The notes under the pieces were generated by a model that made no database searches, was not told the origin of the DNA, and was given only the letters and a program-made list of their open reading frames with translations. From Pantoea dispersa (GTDB lineage Bacteria; Pseudomonadota; Gammaproteobacteria; Enterobacterales; Enterobacteriaceae), in the NCBI RefSeq assembly GCF_014155765.1, contig NZ_SCKT01000004.1:124001-188000 (forward strand): a stretch of DNA of 64,000 nucleotides. Direction: 5' to 3'. The first letter of the stretch is position 1. Every line of letters starts with the position of its first letter. A program made the position numbers and the translations under genes. This document shows positions 18,720 through 27,642 of the stretch, piece by piece.

Positions 18720-19943
18720 TCAATCCATCTGGCTATCAATGACCAATGTCACCGTACCGCGCCAGGTCGAGCCCGGCTCTTTTACCATCTTCTCCACCGC
18801 AGTGCGGCGTACGCGAAAATCCAGTTTCGCGCGTCGTAAGGTAATGTATTCCGAAGGCGGGTCGATGGTATGCCCTTCGCTGCGCGTATCCAATGGAGTC
18901 GCGATAAGCAGTTTTCCTCCCTGAGTAAATCCTGGCAGCGTCAGCAGCACATCCAGCGGTACGCTGGCACCGGTCCGGGTATTTTGCAGGCCGCAGGCAT
19001 TGCCCTGCGGGAATTCGCACTGCATCCATATCTGAAAACTGCTGCTGGAGGCGAGGGTAAAAGGTACCTCTTTACTTAGTTCGTCTGGCGTGCGACCTCC
19101 GTTAACCCACTGGTGCCAGCCGCCTTTTGCTGCCAGACGCACATTTTCACTGCCGGGGGCAAAGCGATAGTGGAAGGCGTGTTTTACGGTGGCTTTAAGT
19201 ATAAATCTTATTTCAGTTTCACCGTTGTAGTCTGCATTACCAATACCTATGGCTTTATTTTCTTGCTTATTTGAAATTTTATAGGTTATCTCACCATCAT
19301 AATCGCCACTGACTAATATTAGTGGGTTTGGTAGTTCGAGGTAATATCCCAAAGAAAAGCTCTCCACCTGGACCTTACCTTTAAAAGGGGACGCTTGATT
19401 CAGCCTTGTATAACAACTAAGCATTTTTTCCGGGAGGCGCCAACCAGAAATAACATAATCAGGTGTAGATTCAGCTCTAAAGTTTGTACAGCCTCCTACT
19501 GGGTGATGAATAGTCCATGCCGCTTGTCTGAGGTCTCCGTCCTCATTATTTAGCCTCTTATAGATAATCCCAATATTTGATAAGCGAAATCTGGCTTTCG
19601 TTTTTATATTAGGATTATCATGTTTTATCAGCTCTATTTCTTTAAATTCCCCATCAATGGATGCAAAAAAATGATCCTCATTAGGCTCTGCATAAGTATC
19701 AAGGTCTTTATAAGGATTAAAGCCAGGGATTTGAATCATAGATTCACCTGGCCTGCAATAGCGTTGACACTCTGAATTTACTGGTGTTGTATTTGTAAAT
19801 TTATTATTATTGGGCTTGTTTATATCGGCGATAAATTCCGCTGTGAGCAGTAAATCTCGTGCATGAGCAACACTTATGAGCATTAGTAAGATACAAATGC
19901 TTAACGAGTAAAATAAGAAATTTTTAACCGGAAATCTAATCAT
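18720..19943 (-). CDS. Alternate chaperone-usher fimbrial tip adhesin (CfaE-like)
   Basis: 407 aa with a signal peptide (hydrophobic 9-26, cleavage near VAHA-RD). Cysteine pairs in the N-terminal part, and a C-terminal domain ending in WRGTVTLVIDSQMD, resemble a pilin-like domain completed by a donor strand. It is the fourth gene in chaperone-pilin-usher-adhesin order, the cfaABCE layout. The start overlaps the usher stop (TAATG). Positions 19200-19900 are clearly more AT-rich than the neighbours, consistent with horizontal replacement of the binding domain. Receptor unknown; assignment rests mostly on context. Confidence 0.7.
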   Translation of the reverse strand: MIRFPVKNFLFYSLSICILLMLISVAHARDLLLTAEFIADINKPNNNKFTNTTPVNSECQRYCRPGESMIQIPGFNPYKDLDTYAEPNEDHFFASIDGEFKEIELIKHDNPNIKTKARFRLSNIGIIYKRLNNEDGDLRQAAWTIHHPVGGCTNFRAESTPDYVISGWRLPEKMLSCYTRLNQASPFKGKVQVESFSLGYYLELPNPLILVSGDYDGEITYKISNKQENKAIGIGNADYNGETEIRFILKATVKHAFHYRFAPGSENVRLAAKGGWHQWVNGGRTPDELSKEVPFTLASSSSFQIWMQCEFPQGNACGLQNTRTGASVPLDVLLTLPGFTQGGKLLIATPLDTRSEGHTIDPPSEYITLRRAKLDFRVRRTAVEKMVKEPGSTWRGTVTLVIDSQMD

Positions 19944-22444
19944 TAGTGGTTTTTCTCCTCTGCTTCATTCTGCATTGCAGTCAGTGCCGTCTCGCCGCAG
20001 GAAATATTGCCAGCAAAAATCATCTCCTGTTGTTTCTGCGCCGCCGGGTTCAGATGAATTTCACACTGCACGCCAGAACGGTGTTCAATACTCACCACCG
20101 GGTTGCGCTCGTGCAGCTCCAGGGTAAACAGCCCGTTACTGTCAGTTAAGGTACGGCCTGCGTGGTTGACGACATAAGCGCCATCCAGCGCTTTGCCGTT
20201 GCGGTCGACCAGACGGCCCACTACCGTCACGGTTTTCATCACCCGCACTTCATGAGTGCTGACGCCACCGCGGATCTGGTGATAATCAATGTACTCCGGC
20301 TGAATTTTCAGTGCCGGTGCGTCGCTGCCAGGGAAATCAAGCTGAACGGTGCCAGGACGCCACGCGTCTACCGGAATAAAATTCCGTCCCGCTTTCAGTG
20401 GCGTTGAGCCGCTCTGGTGCAGGGCAACCAGCTGTGCCTGCGGATCATCAGATTTCACATCAACAATCAGCCCGGCGGCTTCCTGGTAAGCCGCCTGTTG
20501 CGTCATCACGCCTTTGCCGCCGGCTATCGCGATCACACTGCCGGTATTGATACCGCCAGACAGCTGTCTGTTGAGTGTCGCGCTTTGCGCCCAGAAGCTT
20601 CCTTCTGCCAGCGATGAAACAAAGCGGTTATAGGTGCTGGCCCCGGCGCCATGTTTATCTGCCGTGAGCGTCGCGCTGGTGCTGCGAATCACACTGTTCT
20701 CTGCCCACTCCTGATTCAGGGAGGCGGAGGTGTAAAGATCGCGCGTGCCGTTGGTGTCGTTGCGGCTGCCGATGCTGACGTTGGCGTTGCGCCGCGTTCC
20801 GCCCAGCGGGAAGCTGGCGCTCAGGGTAATTCCGCGATTGCGTGTATGGTTTGTTTCACGATAAGGGCGATCAAAACCTGACAAACGCCAGTTCACCGTG
20901 GTATCGCCCAGTGTGGTGCGGGTGCTAAAGCCTAAATCAACGCCCGGTGTGCCACCGCGGCTGTGATGGGCAATACGGCCTGTCAGGCTGTTTTCATTAT
21001 TCAGGCGCCAGGCCGCGGCCAGGCTGGTGCTGTAGTCGTTGCGGCGGTAAGGCGAATAACCTGACTCACTCTGCTGGCGGCGATACCAGCTGCGGTTATG
21101 GTTCAGCGCCACCGTTGCCTGCTGTTGCGTCCAGGCAGCCTGCAGGTCCAGCCCATATCCGTTATGATCGTCGCGCCAGGCATTGCTATAAAGCTGCAGA
21201 GCATTATGTGGCTGCCAGTCCAGCGAAACGGCACTTTTGCGCGCATTGCCTATCTGTTGCAGTGCCACACCGGCCGTGGCTCGGGGGTGTAACAGATAGT
21301 TAAGACTTACGCCGCCCGCCACTTTTTTCTGCTGTGTCGTTTTATCGCTGTTCCACAATGTCTGCTGCTGGCCTACAAACACGTTATAGCGCAGACGTTC
21401 CGCGGGGTTGCGCCAGTGCGTGGGTTTATTGATGGTTTCTGTACTACGGCTGGTTTCACGTCCGTCTTCAATGATACGAATCTCGACTTCATAGATACCC
21501 ATGGGTAACGAGGTGGTATCCAGCGTTTGCAGACCAGGTTCCACTGGCTGGGTATTCAGTAGTGTGCCGTTACGGTAAATCTCCGCAATCCCTTCGCGGT
21601 TGGCCGTCACATAGACCGGGTACAGGCTTGCCGAACCGTTGTCTTTCATTAGCGTCTCGCTACTGCCGTACATGACACCGGCCACGGTATTGAGCCCGCC
21701 CGCAGGCAGAGAAGGCTGACGCACTAAACCGAGGCTAACGCTGTCTGGCGTAAATAAACCGGTACGCAGGACATTACGGCGAAATTCGCGCTGGGCATAG
21801 AAGGCGGTTACCGCATGGCGCATTGGCGCATCATCCTGGCTGCTGCGATCCAGTTGCAACTGGCTGCTGAGTGTCCATTTCGCTATTGCCGCGTCAAGGC
21901 CGCCGTTCCAGCTCAAGGCTGACGCCTGGTTTTGCCCGGCAGTCGCATTGAGCTGATTATTCATAATCAGGCTGGCAGCATTTTTTTCTGGCAGGCTGTA
22001 CCACTGGTCATCACTGTTTTGGTCCGCCTGAGCGGTAATTAGCACCAGACGGGAATCATTGAGGTGATAGCTGATGGCCATCAGCCCATGGTTACACGCG
22101 ATTTCGCAGGTGGCGATTTTCTGCGGCGCGGTGAAAATTTGCAGCCAGCGCTGGCGCTCGCTTTCACTGAACTGGCTGTCTGTAGCATCGGTAAAATTGA
22201 TGATGCGCACCTGCTCATCTTCCGACAGCGTGATCATGGCATCGCCCAACACTTTACCGTCCAGCATCACTCGTGCTGAGAGCGGCGTGTCAAAAAAATG
22301 CGCACGAAATTCCTGAGGCATAGCAGCAGCCTGTTCCCTCAGCGTTGGGGTAGTTTGCTGTGCCTGGGTTGCCAGGCCTATCGCGAGCGTAAGCAGGCTG
22401 ATCGCAGGCAGAAAATGAGTGCGTGACATGGGATACAGATCCAT
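19943..22444 (-). CDS. Outer-membrane fimbrial usher (CfaC/TcfC type)
   Basis: 833 aa. The signal peptide follows MSRTHFLPAISLLTLAIGLA; the ATG at 22429 is an equally good start because neither has a strong Shine-Dalgarno. The alternating beta-strand pattern across the middle fits the 24-strand pore. A C-terminal region with CEIHLNPA and FAGNISC cysteines resembles the TcfC/E-set domains. It translocates chaperone-subunit complexes. It is separated from the pilin gene by a hairpin with a T run on the coding strand, which probably lowers its expression relative to pilin. Confidence 0.85.
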   Translation of the reverse strand: MDLYPMSRTHFLPAISLLTLAIGLATQAQQTTPTLREQAAAMPQEFRAHFFDTPLSARVMLDGKVLGDAMITLSEDEQVRIINFTDATDSQFSESERQRWLQIFTAPQKIATCEIACNHGLMAISYHLNDSRLVLITAQADQNSDDQWYSLPEKNAASLIMNNQLNATAGQNQASALSWNGGLDAAIAKWTLSSQLQLDRSSQDDAPMRHAVTAFYAQREFRRNVLRTGLFTPDSVSLGLVRQPSLPAGGLNTVAGVMYGSSETLMKDNGSASLYPVYVTANREGIAEIYRNGTLLNTQPVEPGLQTLDTTSLPMGIYEVEIRIIEDGRETSRSTETINKPTHWRNPAERLRYNVFVGQQQTLWNSDKTTQQKKVAGGVSLNYLLHPRATAGVALQQIGNARKSAVSLDWQPHNALQLYSNAWRDDHNGYGLDLQAAWTQQQATVALNHNRSWYRRQQSESGYSPYRRNDYSTSLAAAWRLNNENSLTGRIAHHSRGGTPGVDLGFSTRTTLGDTTVNWRLSGFDRPYRETNHTRNRGITLSASFPLGGTRRNANVSIGSRNDTNGTRDLYTSASLNQEWAENSVIRSTSATLTADKHGAGASTYNRFVSSLAEGSFWAQSATLNRQLSGGINTGSVIAIAGGKGVMTQQAAYQEAAGLIVDVKSDDPQAQLVALHQSGSTPLKAGRNFIPVDAWRPGTVQLDFPGSDAPALKIQPEYIDYHQIRGGVSTHEVRVMKTVTVVGRLVDRNGKALDGAYVVNHAGRTLTDSNGLFTLELHERNPVVSIEHRSGVQCEIHLNPAAQKQQEMIFAGNISCGETALTAMQNEAEEKNH

Positions 22445-22455
22445 TTAACCATCAG

Positions 22456-22483
22456 AAAAATAAAGAGAGGTCTCCCTCTCTTT
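22456..22483 (-). terminator. Attenuator hairpin between major pilin and usher
   Basis: On the minus strand a 9-bp stem AAAGAGAGG/CCTCTCTTT (22483-22475 with 22470-22462) is followed by A then TTTTT. It lies 32 bp after the pilin stop and upstream of the usher, so partial termination would favour pilin over usher. Confidence 0.7.
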
Positions 22484-22514
22484 ATGCTTTTCAAACGTTA
22501 TGCCAGTGGCGACA

Positions 22515-23003
22515 TTATGGTTTAGGTACAGTGTCAAAAATCATGGTGACGGCGCCCATGTAGGTCCCTGCCGCCGGACGCGCACCTTTGGTTTTCTGGC
22601 TCACGGTCATAGTGGCGGTTTTCTCCACGGCGGCTTCCGTCGCGGTGTACAGCTCTACCGCAGCAGCAGCAGTAAGTGGGAGTGGCTTACCAGCAATTTT
22701 GATATCCAGATCAATGACATCTGCACTGGCTGAAGAGGTCAGCGCTGGCTGGCCGTTCAGGTAGGCTTTGATGCCACCGGTGCTATTTTTCATTTTCATT
22801 TGCAGGTTGAGGTCGCTCAGTGAAAGGCTTGCCTCGTTCCAGCCCATTTTCTGCGTCTGGCCATCCCAGCCGTTTAACGGGGTGACGTAGAAATTGTTAT
22901 CAGGAATAACCGCTTCGACGTTGAAATCCACCTGCGGAGCAGCGATCGCGCCGCAGGTAACGGCCAGCAGAGCAGAGGCCAGAGCAATATTTTTCAGTTT
23001 CAT
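22515..23003 (-). CDS. CS1-type fimbrial major subunit
   Basis: 162 aa with signal peptide MKLKNIALASALLAVTCGAIAA. The mature protein has no cysteine pair and resembles the CfaB/CS1 pilin family, ending in a beta strand (MGAVTMIFDTVPKP) typical of subunits assembled by donor-strand exchange. It is second in the operon. The AGAGAACACC leader gives a reasonable Shine-Dalgarno. Confidence 0.8.
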   Translation of the reverse strand: MKLKNIALASALLAVTCGAIAAPQVDFNVEAVIPDNNFYVTPLNGWDGQTQKMGWNEASLSLSDLNLQMKMKNSTGGIKAYLNGQPALTSSASADVIDLDIKIAGKPLPLTAAAAVELYTATEAAVEKTATMTVSQKTKGARPAAGTYMGAVTMIFDTVPKP

Positions 23004-23035
23004 TTGGTGTTCTCTCCAGAACGTGTGTGTAAAAT

Positions 23036-23788
23036 CTATTTCCCTGTATTCAGGGCGCTTTTCTGACTACCCTCAACCAGAGTGTATTGCCAGATTTGGT
23101 CAGGCTGCGCAGTTCTCAGCAGCTGACGACCTGGTCGCAATTGCGTACTGCTGCCGTTGCCGCATAGTTTGGTTTTAACCGAGCAGGTTTTTAAATCATC
23201 GATAATGATCGAGCTGTTACCATTATTAGTAATTTTCAGTTGTGGGCCGGCGCCTTCAATTTTGCTGCTGAATTGCACATTATTTGGTTGTACGGTCAGA
23301 ATGGTACCGAACCCGCTTAAGACGGTTACGCCCGCGTTAATTTTGTCGCGGTAATCATTCAGTTCTTTCGTCGCCAGACCAAATTCTTCCTTATTTTCCG
23401 GCACAACCGGGATATAGCGCACCCGGTAATAACGTTCACGCTCGCGCGAACCGGTAAACACCAGTCGGTTGGTTTGCATGCCACCGGCAGGGATAATCAG
23501 GCGCGGCGGGGTTGAGAGCAAACCTGTGCCGCGTCCGTTAACAATCGCCTCTGCGTCCAGCGGTTGCTCGGTTATCTCACCGTCACGGTCAAATACCATT
23601 TCGGCAACCGTGACACGCACAAACGCCGTTGAGTCACCGTGATTGTGAATACGTTTTGCCAGGGTGTTTTTACCGCCAGCTATAAACTCATTAAGTGCGC
23701 CGACATTAATCGCGGGAGCCGCAAAAACCTGTGCAGTGGTCAGCGTGCTAATAAGCATTAGCGTGCATTTAATATTCATTGCTATCAT
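23036..23788 (-). CDS. Alternate-pathway fimbrial periplasmic chaperone (CfaA-like)
   Basis: 250 aa with a signal peptide (hydrophobic 8-20, cleavage near VFA-AP). It has the two-domain immunoglobulin-like pattern of fimbrial chaperones, with INVGALNEFIAGG, RLIIPAGGMQTNRLVF and an ITNNGNSSIIIDDLKTCSVKT-type C-domain. It caps pilin subunits in the periplasm. First gene of the operon. ATG 23788 has GGA at useful spacing; ATG 23779 is an alternative. Confidence 0.8.
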   Translation of the reverse strand: MIAMNIKCTLMLISTLTTAQVFAAPAINVGALNEFIAGGKNTLAKRIHNHGDSTAFVRVTVAEMVFDRDGEITEQPLDAEAIVNGRGTGLLSTPPRLIIPAGGMQTNRLVFTGSRERERYYRVRYIPVVPENKEEFGLATKELNDYRDKINAGVTVLSGFGTILTVQPNNVQFSSKIEGAGPQLKITNNGNSSIIIDDLKTCSVKTKLCGNGSSTQLRPGRQLLRTAQPDQIWQYTLVEGSQKSALNTGK

Positions 23789-23860
23789 TCACATTCCATC
23801 TTGACGGTATTTAATATCAGTTTGTGGTTCTTCAGATATTATTCCCGTGTAGGCATTAAG

Positions 23861-23932
23861 CGTTAAGGTGTCTTGCTTCAATAGGATCATCTTAACGGTG
23901 CTTTTGAATTAATCCGGCTAAGACCGGTCTTA
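23861..23932. promoter_or_regulatory. Dyads upstream of the fimbrial operon
   Basis: Perfect 14-bp palindrome TAAGACCGGTCTTA at 23919-23932, and an inverted pair CGTTAAG (23861-23867) / CTTAACG (23891-23897). They lie in the 302-bp gap between the divergent fimbrial chaperone and PBP2 genes; the regulator is unknown. Confidence 0.5.
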
Positions 23933-24090
23933 AATCCCTTATTGCTTTCAGGCTGAGGCTGGCATTAAGTACGACGGTGCCTTCGCCGACATCATCTGAC
24001 ACACTTTTACCCAGGCTTGTGCATCTTCCTGCTGGCTCTGCGGCGATCTCTCCCTATCATTAGCGTGATAATGAAGAGACTAAGCCCCTG

Positions 24091-25980
24091 ATGAATTTCC
24101 GCAATTTCGAAGCCGAAGAGAAACTGTTTGTGCGCCGCGCGCTGGTGGCGTTTGCCCTGGTTGTTATCTGCTTCACCATTCTTGGCATCAACCTGTATCG
24201 CTTACAGGTGGATCAGCACAGCTATTACCAGACGCGCTCTAACGAGAACGACATCAAAATGATCCCCATCGCGCCAACGCGCGGATTGATTTTCGATCGC
24301 AACGGCATCCCGCTGGTGCGCAACGTCACCTGGTACGACATCCTCGTCACGCCGTACAAAATCGACAACATGCAGGCGACGCTGAAAGCGCTGACGCCCA
24401 TCGTCGATCTGACACCGGATGATATCGACACATTCGAGCACGAACTTAAGCAGAGCAGCCGCTATAAGCCGGTGGAGCTAAAAGCCGAGCTCACCGATGA
24501 AGAGGTGGCGCGCTTCTCGGTCAATCAGTTCCGCTTCACCGGCGTCACCATCGATACCTATCAGGATCGGGAATACCCGTACGGCGCCGATCTGGCGCAC
24601 GTGGTCGGCTACGTGTCGAAGATTAACGACAATGATTACAAGCGGCTTAATGCCGAGGGCGTCGGCGAAAACTACGCCGCCGACCATAACATCGGCAAGC
24701 AGGGTATTGAGGGCTACTACGAATCCCTGCTGCACGGCAAGACCGGCTATCAGGAAGTGGAAGTGGATAACCACGGCCGCATCGTGCGCGTGCTGAAAGA
24801 GGTGCCGCCGGTGGCGGGCAAAAACATCTGGCTGACGCTGGATCTGCATCTGCAGCAGTATGTGGAGAGCCAGCTGGCCGGGCAGCGTGCGGCGGTGCTG
24901 ATTGAGGATCCGCACGATGGCGGCGTGCTGGCGATGGTCTCCAGCCCAAGCTACGATCCCAACCCGTTCGTGAAGGGCATCAGCTACAAAGCCTATAAAA
25001 CGCTGCTGCAGGATAAAAACCTGCCGCTGATCAATCGCGTTACCCAGGGGCTGTATCCACCGGCATCGACGGTAAAACCCTACATGGCGATGTCGGCGCT
25101 GCTGAGCAAAGTGATTACGCCGGGCACCACCTTCTTTGGCGCGCCCACCTGGACGCTGCCGGGCACCGATCGCAAATACCGTGACTGGAAAAAGTCCGGC
25201 CACGGCATGCTCGACGTCACCAAAGCGATTGAAGAGTCCGCCGACACCTTCTTCTATCAGGTGGCGTTCATGATGGGCATCGACCGCATCCACAGCATGC
25301 TCAGCCAGTTCGGCTACGGCAAACCTACCGGTATCGATTTGAATGAAGAGTATGCCGGGCTGCTGCCGAGCCGCGAATGGAAGCAGAAAGTGCATAAACA
25401 CTTGTGGTATCAGGGCGATACGGTGTCGGTGGGCATCGGCCAGGGCTACTGGATTGCCACGCCGATTCAGATGGTGAAAGCCATGGTGGCGCTGATCAAT
25501 AACGGCCGGGTGATTAATCCGCACCTGCTGGCTAAAGCACAGCGCGGCACCTGGCAGCAGGTTTATCAGCCGACCGCGCCGCAGCCGCAGATTGGCGATG
25601 CGAAATCACCGTACTGGTCGCTGGTGCGCCACGCCATGTTTGGTATGGCTAACGCGCCTAACGGCACCGGTTATAAATATTTCCATACCGCGCCGTACGG
25701 CATCGCCGCCAAGTCCGGTACGTCGCAGGTGTTTAGCCTGAAGCAGAACCAGACTTACAATGCGAAAATGATCCCGGTGCGCCTGCGTGACCACATTTTC
25801 TATACCGCCTTTGCGCCGTTTAACAACCCGCAGGTGGCGGTGGCGCTGATTCTGGAAAACGGCGGTAACGAAGGCATTACGGCCGCGCCGGTGATGCGCA
25901 ATATCCTCGACCACATCTTCCTGCCGCCGCCGGATAACAGCGTGCCGATGCAGACGGCCAGCACCGCGCAGGTGCGCTGA
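24091..25980 (+). CDS. Penicillin-binding protein 2 paralogue (class B PBP)
   Basis: 629 aa, about the size of MrdA. An N-terminal anchor helix (about 14-36) is followed by a PBP dimerisation region with APTRGLIFDRNG, then a transpeptidase domain with S326-T-V-K329 (SxxK), S383-A-D385 (SxN equivalent) and K541-S-G-T544 (KTG). It cross-links elongation-mode peptidoglycan. Housekeeping mrdA normally lies with rodA, rlpA and rlmH; none is here, so this is more likely an accessory PBP2 like the Salmonella acid-condition PBP2. That paralogy is inferred from context only. It converges directly with siaD. Confidence 0.8.
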   Translation: MNFRNFEAEEKLFVRRALVAFALVVICFTILGINLYRLQVDQHSYYQTRSNENDIKMIPIAPTRGLIFDRNGIPLVRNVTWYDILVTPYKIDNMQATLKALTPIVDLTPDDIDTFEHELKQSSRYKPVELKAELTDEEVARFSVNQFRFTGVTIDTYQDREYPYGADLAHVVGYVSKINDNDYKRLNAEGVGENYAADHNIGKQGIEGYYESLLHGKTGYQEVEVDNHGRIVRVLKEVPPVAGKNIWLTLDLHLQQYVESQLAGQRAAVLIEDPHDGGVLAMVSSPSYDPNPFVKGISYKAYKTLLQDKNLPLINRVTQGLYPPASTVKPYMAMSALLSKVITPGTTFFGAPTWTLPGTDRKYRDWKKSGHGMLDVTKAIEESADTFFYQVAFMMGIDRIHSMLSQFGYGKPTGIDLNEEYAGLLPSREWKQKVHKHLWYQGDTVSVGIGQGYWIATPIQMVKAMVALINNGRVINPHLLAKAQRGTWQQVYQPTAPQPQIGDAKSPYWSLVRHAMFGMANAPNGTGYKYFHTAPYGIAAKSGTSQVFSLKQNQTYNAKMIPVRLRDHIFYTAFAPFNNPQVAVALILENGGNEGITAAPVMRNILDHIFLPPPDNSVPMQTASTAQVR

Positions 25981-26691
25981 TCAGCGGAAAAATACCCGGT
26001 TGCGGCCGTGGTGTTTGGCATCGTAGAGCGCGGCATCGGCATTGCTGTACAGCGTGTCAAAATCGGAGCCTGGCTTGCCGTAGCTCACGCCGAGGCTGGC
26101 GGTCACCAGTTGCTGCGGCAGCACCGCGAGCGGCGAGGCGTTAAGCGAGGCGTGGATCGCACCGGCGACAATCACCGCGTCGGACAGACGATAGTGCGGC
26201 AGCAACACGGTAAACTCTTCGCCGCCGATGCGGCCAATGCTGGCACCGGCCGGGCAGTGCGCCTGAATGCGCGTCACCAGTCCGCAAATCACCTTATCGC
26301 CCATCGGATGGCCGTATTCGTCGTTGATCTTCTTGAAGTGGTCGATATCCAGAATGATCAGTGCCGCCGGACCGCTCTCCAGCGTCTGGCTGATGCGCTG
26401 AATAATCGCGCCGCGATTCCACACCGCCGTTAGCGGATCGTGGCTGGCTTTGTACTCCAGCTCCTGCGCCAGCTGGTTTAACTGCTCATTCACGCGGTTC
26501 AGCTCGCGCTCCGCGCGATCGCTGCGGGAGATGAGCCGCCAGGTTTCGCGCATCAGGCGCTGATAGTGGCGATTCAGGTGCAGCAGCGCCTCGCGGTAAT
26601 CCTGCGCGCTCAGCGTGTTTTGCGCCGCCACATGCTGTGAGCGATTCAGCACCTCGCTCTCTTCACGGAACAGCTCGTTGAGGTCCATCAT
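25981..26691 (-). CDS. siaD: Diguanylate cyclase SiaD
   Basis: 236 aa. A helical N-terminus with a likely coiled coil (about 30-80) precedes a GGDEF domain with an intact GGEEF at 156-160. The RxxD inhibitory site is absent (residues 147-150 read PAGA). It is fourth in a siaABCD cluster and overlaps siaC by 4 bp. In Pseudomonas aeruginosa SiaD makes c-di-GMP and is activated by binding dephosphorylated SiaC; the same wiring is inferred here from gene order. Confidence 0.85.
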   Translation of the reverse strand: MMDLNELFREESEVLNRSQHVAAQNTLSAQDYREALLHLNRHYQRLMRETWRLISRSDRAERELNRVNEQLNQLAQELEYKASHDPLTAVWNRGAIIQRISQTLESGPAALIILDIDHFKKINDEYGHPMGDKVICGLVTRIQAHCPAGASIGRIGGEEFTVLLPHYRLSDAVIVAGAIHASLNASPLAVLPQQLVTASLGVSYGKPGSDFDTLYSNADAALYDAKHHGRNRVFFR

Positions 26692-27074
26692 GACGCCAGT
26701 TCCGCCTGCAGATTAACCTGCAGATCGGTAAAATCCAGCGCCAGTTCCTGACCAAACTCTTCCGCGATGTCATCTTCCGCATCAAACAGCCAGTTCAGCG
26801 TGACGCGCTGACCGCGCTGCGCCAGCTGGTTGAACTGATCGAACAGGCTGAACAGCATTTTGGTGCTGGAGCTGTTGAAGTAGCGCAGCGCGATAGTGAC
26901 GACCACGGCGTCGTTGTCGGTGGGTTGCCACTGCTCAAGGGCATCCAGCAGCGGGCGATAAAACGCCGCCGCGTTCTCCGGCCACGACTCGCCGCGCAGC
27001 GCAAACTGGCGGGTGGCAAAATCAAAACTCACTTCGGGCGTGCTCTCAGTGGCAGTGATAATCAGGTTTTGCAT
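26688..27074 (-). CDS. siaC: SiaC, DUF1987 phospho-switch protein
   Basis: 128 aa with DUF1987 features. The YFNSSSTK segment around S68-T71 corresponds to the Thr phosphorylated in the Pseudomonas protein. In that system SiaB phosphorylates and SiaA dephosphorylates SiaC, and the unphosphorylated form binds SiaD. GAGG precedes the ATG; there are 6 bp to the siaB stop, and a 4-bp overlap with siaD. Confidence 0.85.
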   Translation of the reverse strand: MQNLIITATESTPEVSFDFATRQFALRGESWPENAAAFYRPLLDALEQWQPTDNDAVVVTIALRYFNSSSTKMLFSLFDQFNQLAQRGQRVTLNWLFDAEDDIAEEFGQELALDFTDLQVNLQAELAS

Positions 27075-27080
27075 ACAACC

Positions 27081-27632
27081 TCAATCCTGGTGAATGGTGG
27101 CTTTAAGCCAAAACGTGGCGTAGCCGCTGGCGGGCAGCGGACGCAGTTCATACTCCAGCGGCTCACTGACATCACGGGCAAGCGTCAGCAAACCGATATT
27201 GGCCCCTTTGCTGGTGGCGGGGCTCTCGGTGCGCAGACCGACACGGTAGGCCTGCTTAATTTCGTCGTTACTCATGGTACGCAGCAGATCGAGCCAGTCG
27301 CGCAGCTGCTCGCAGGCGGCCTGTTCGACCTGATTACTGCTCTCCAGCACGTAGTTATCGCCGTCCACATGCAGCGTTACGGTGCCAAAGCGAAAGTGCT
27401 GTTCGGCGTGGCTCAGGGTACGGCTGTCCTGCGAATAGCGCAGAATGTTCTGCACAATCTCGACAAAGCTGGAGAACAGCCGGCGGCGCACTTTTAGCGG
27501 GGCCTGCTGGTTTTCCAGAAACACTTTGATCACTTCACCCATCGCGGTGATGTTCTGCGGCGAAAAGAAGCCGGTATAGTGCAGCGCAACGCTGTCGGGC
27601 GGCAGGTGCGTGCCGGTGGAAGCTGGATGCAT
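27081..27632 (-). CDS. siaB: SiaB family protein kinase
   Basis: 183 aa from the ATG at 27632, which follows the siaA stop by 10 bp; the longer frame overlaps siaA and is unlikely. The FVEIVQNILRYSQ block resembles a GHKL-ATPase N-box, and SKGANIGLLTLARD a G-box. It is predicted to phosphorylate SiaC and oppose the SiaA phosphatase. Its small size and placement between siaA and siaC support the call. Confidence 0.8.
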   Translation of the reverse strand: MHPASTGTHLPPDSVALHYTGFFSPQNITAMGEVIKVFLENQQAPLKVRRRLFSSFVEIVQNILRYSQDSRTLSHAEQHFRFGTVTLHVDGDNYVLESSNQVEQAACEQLRDWLDLLRTMSNDEIKQAYRVGLRTESPATSKGANIGLLTLARDVSEPLEYELRPLPASGYATFWLKATIHQD

Positions 27633-27642
27633 AAGAGGCTCG

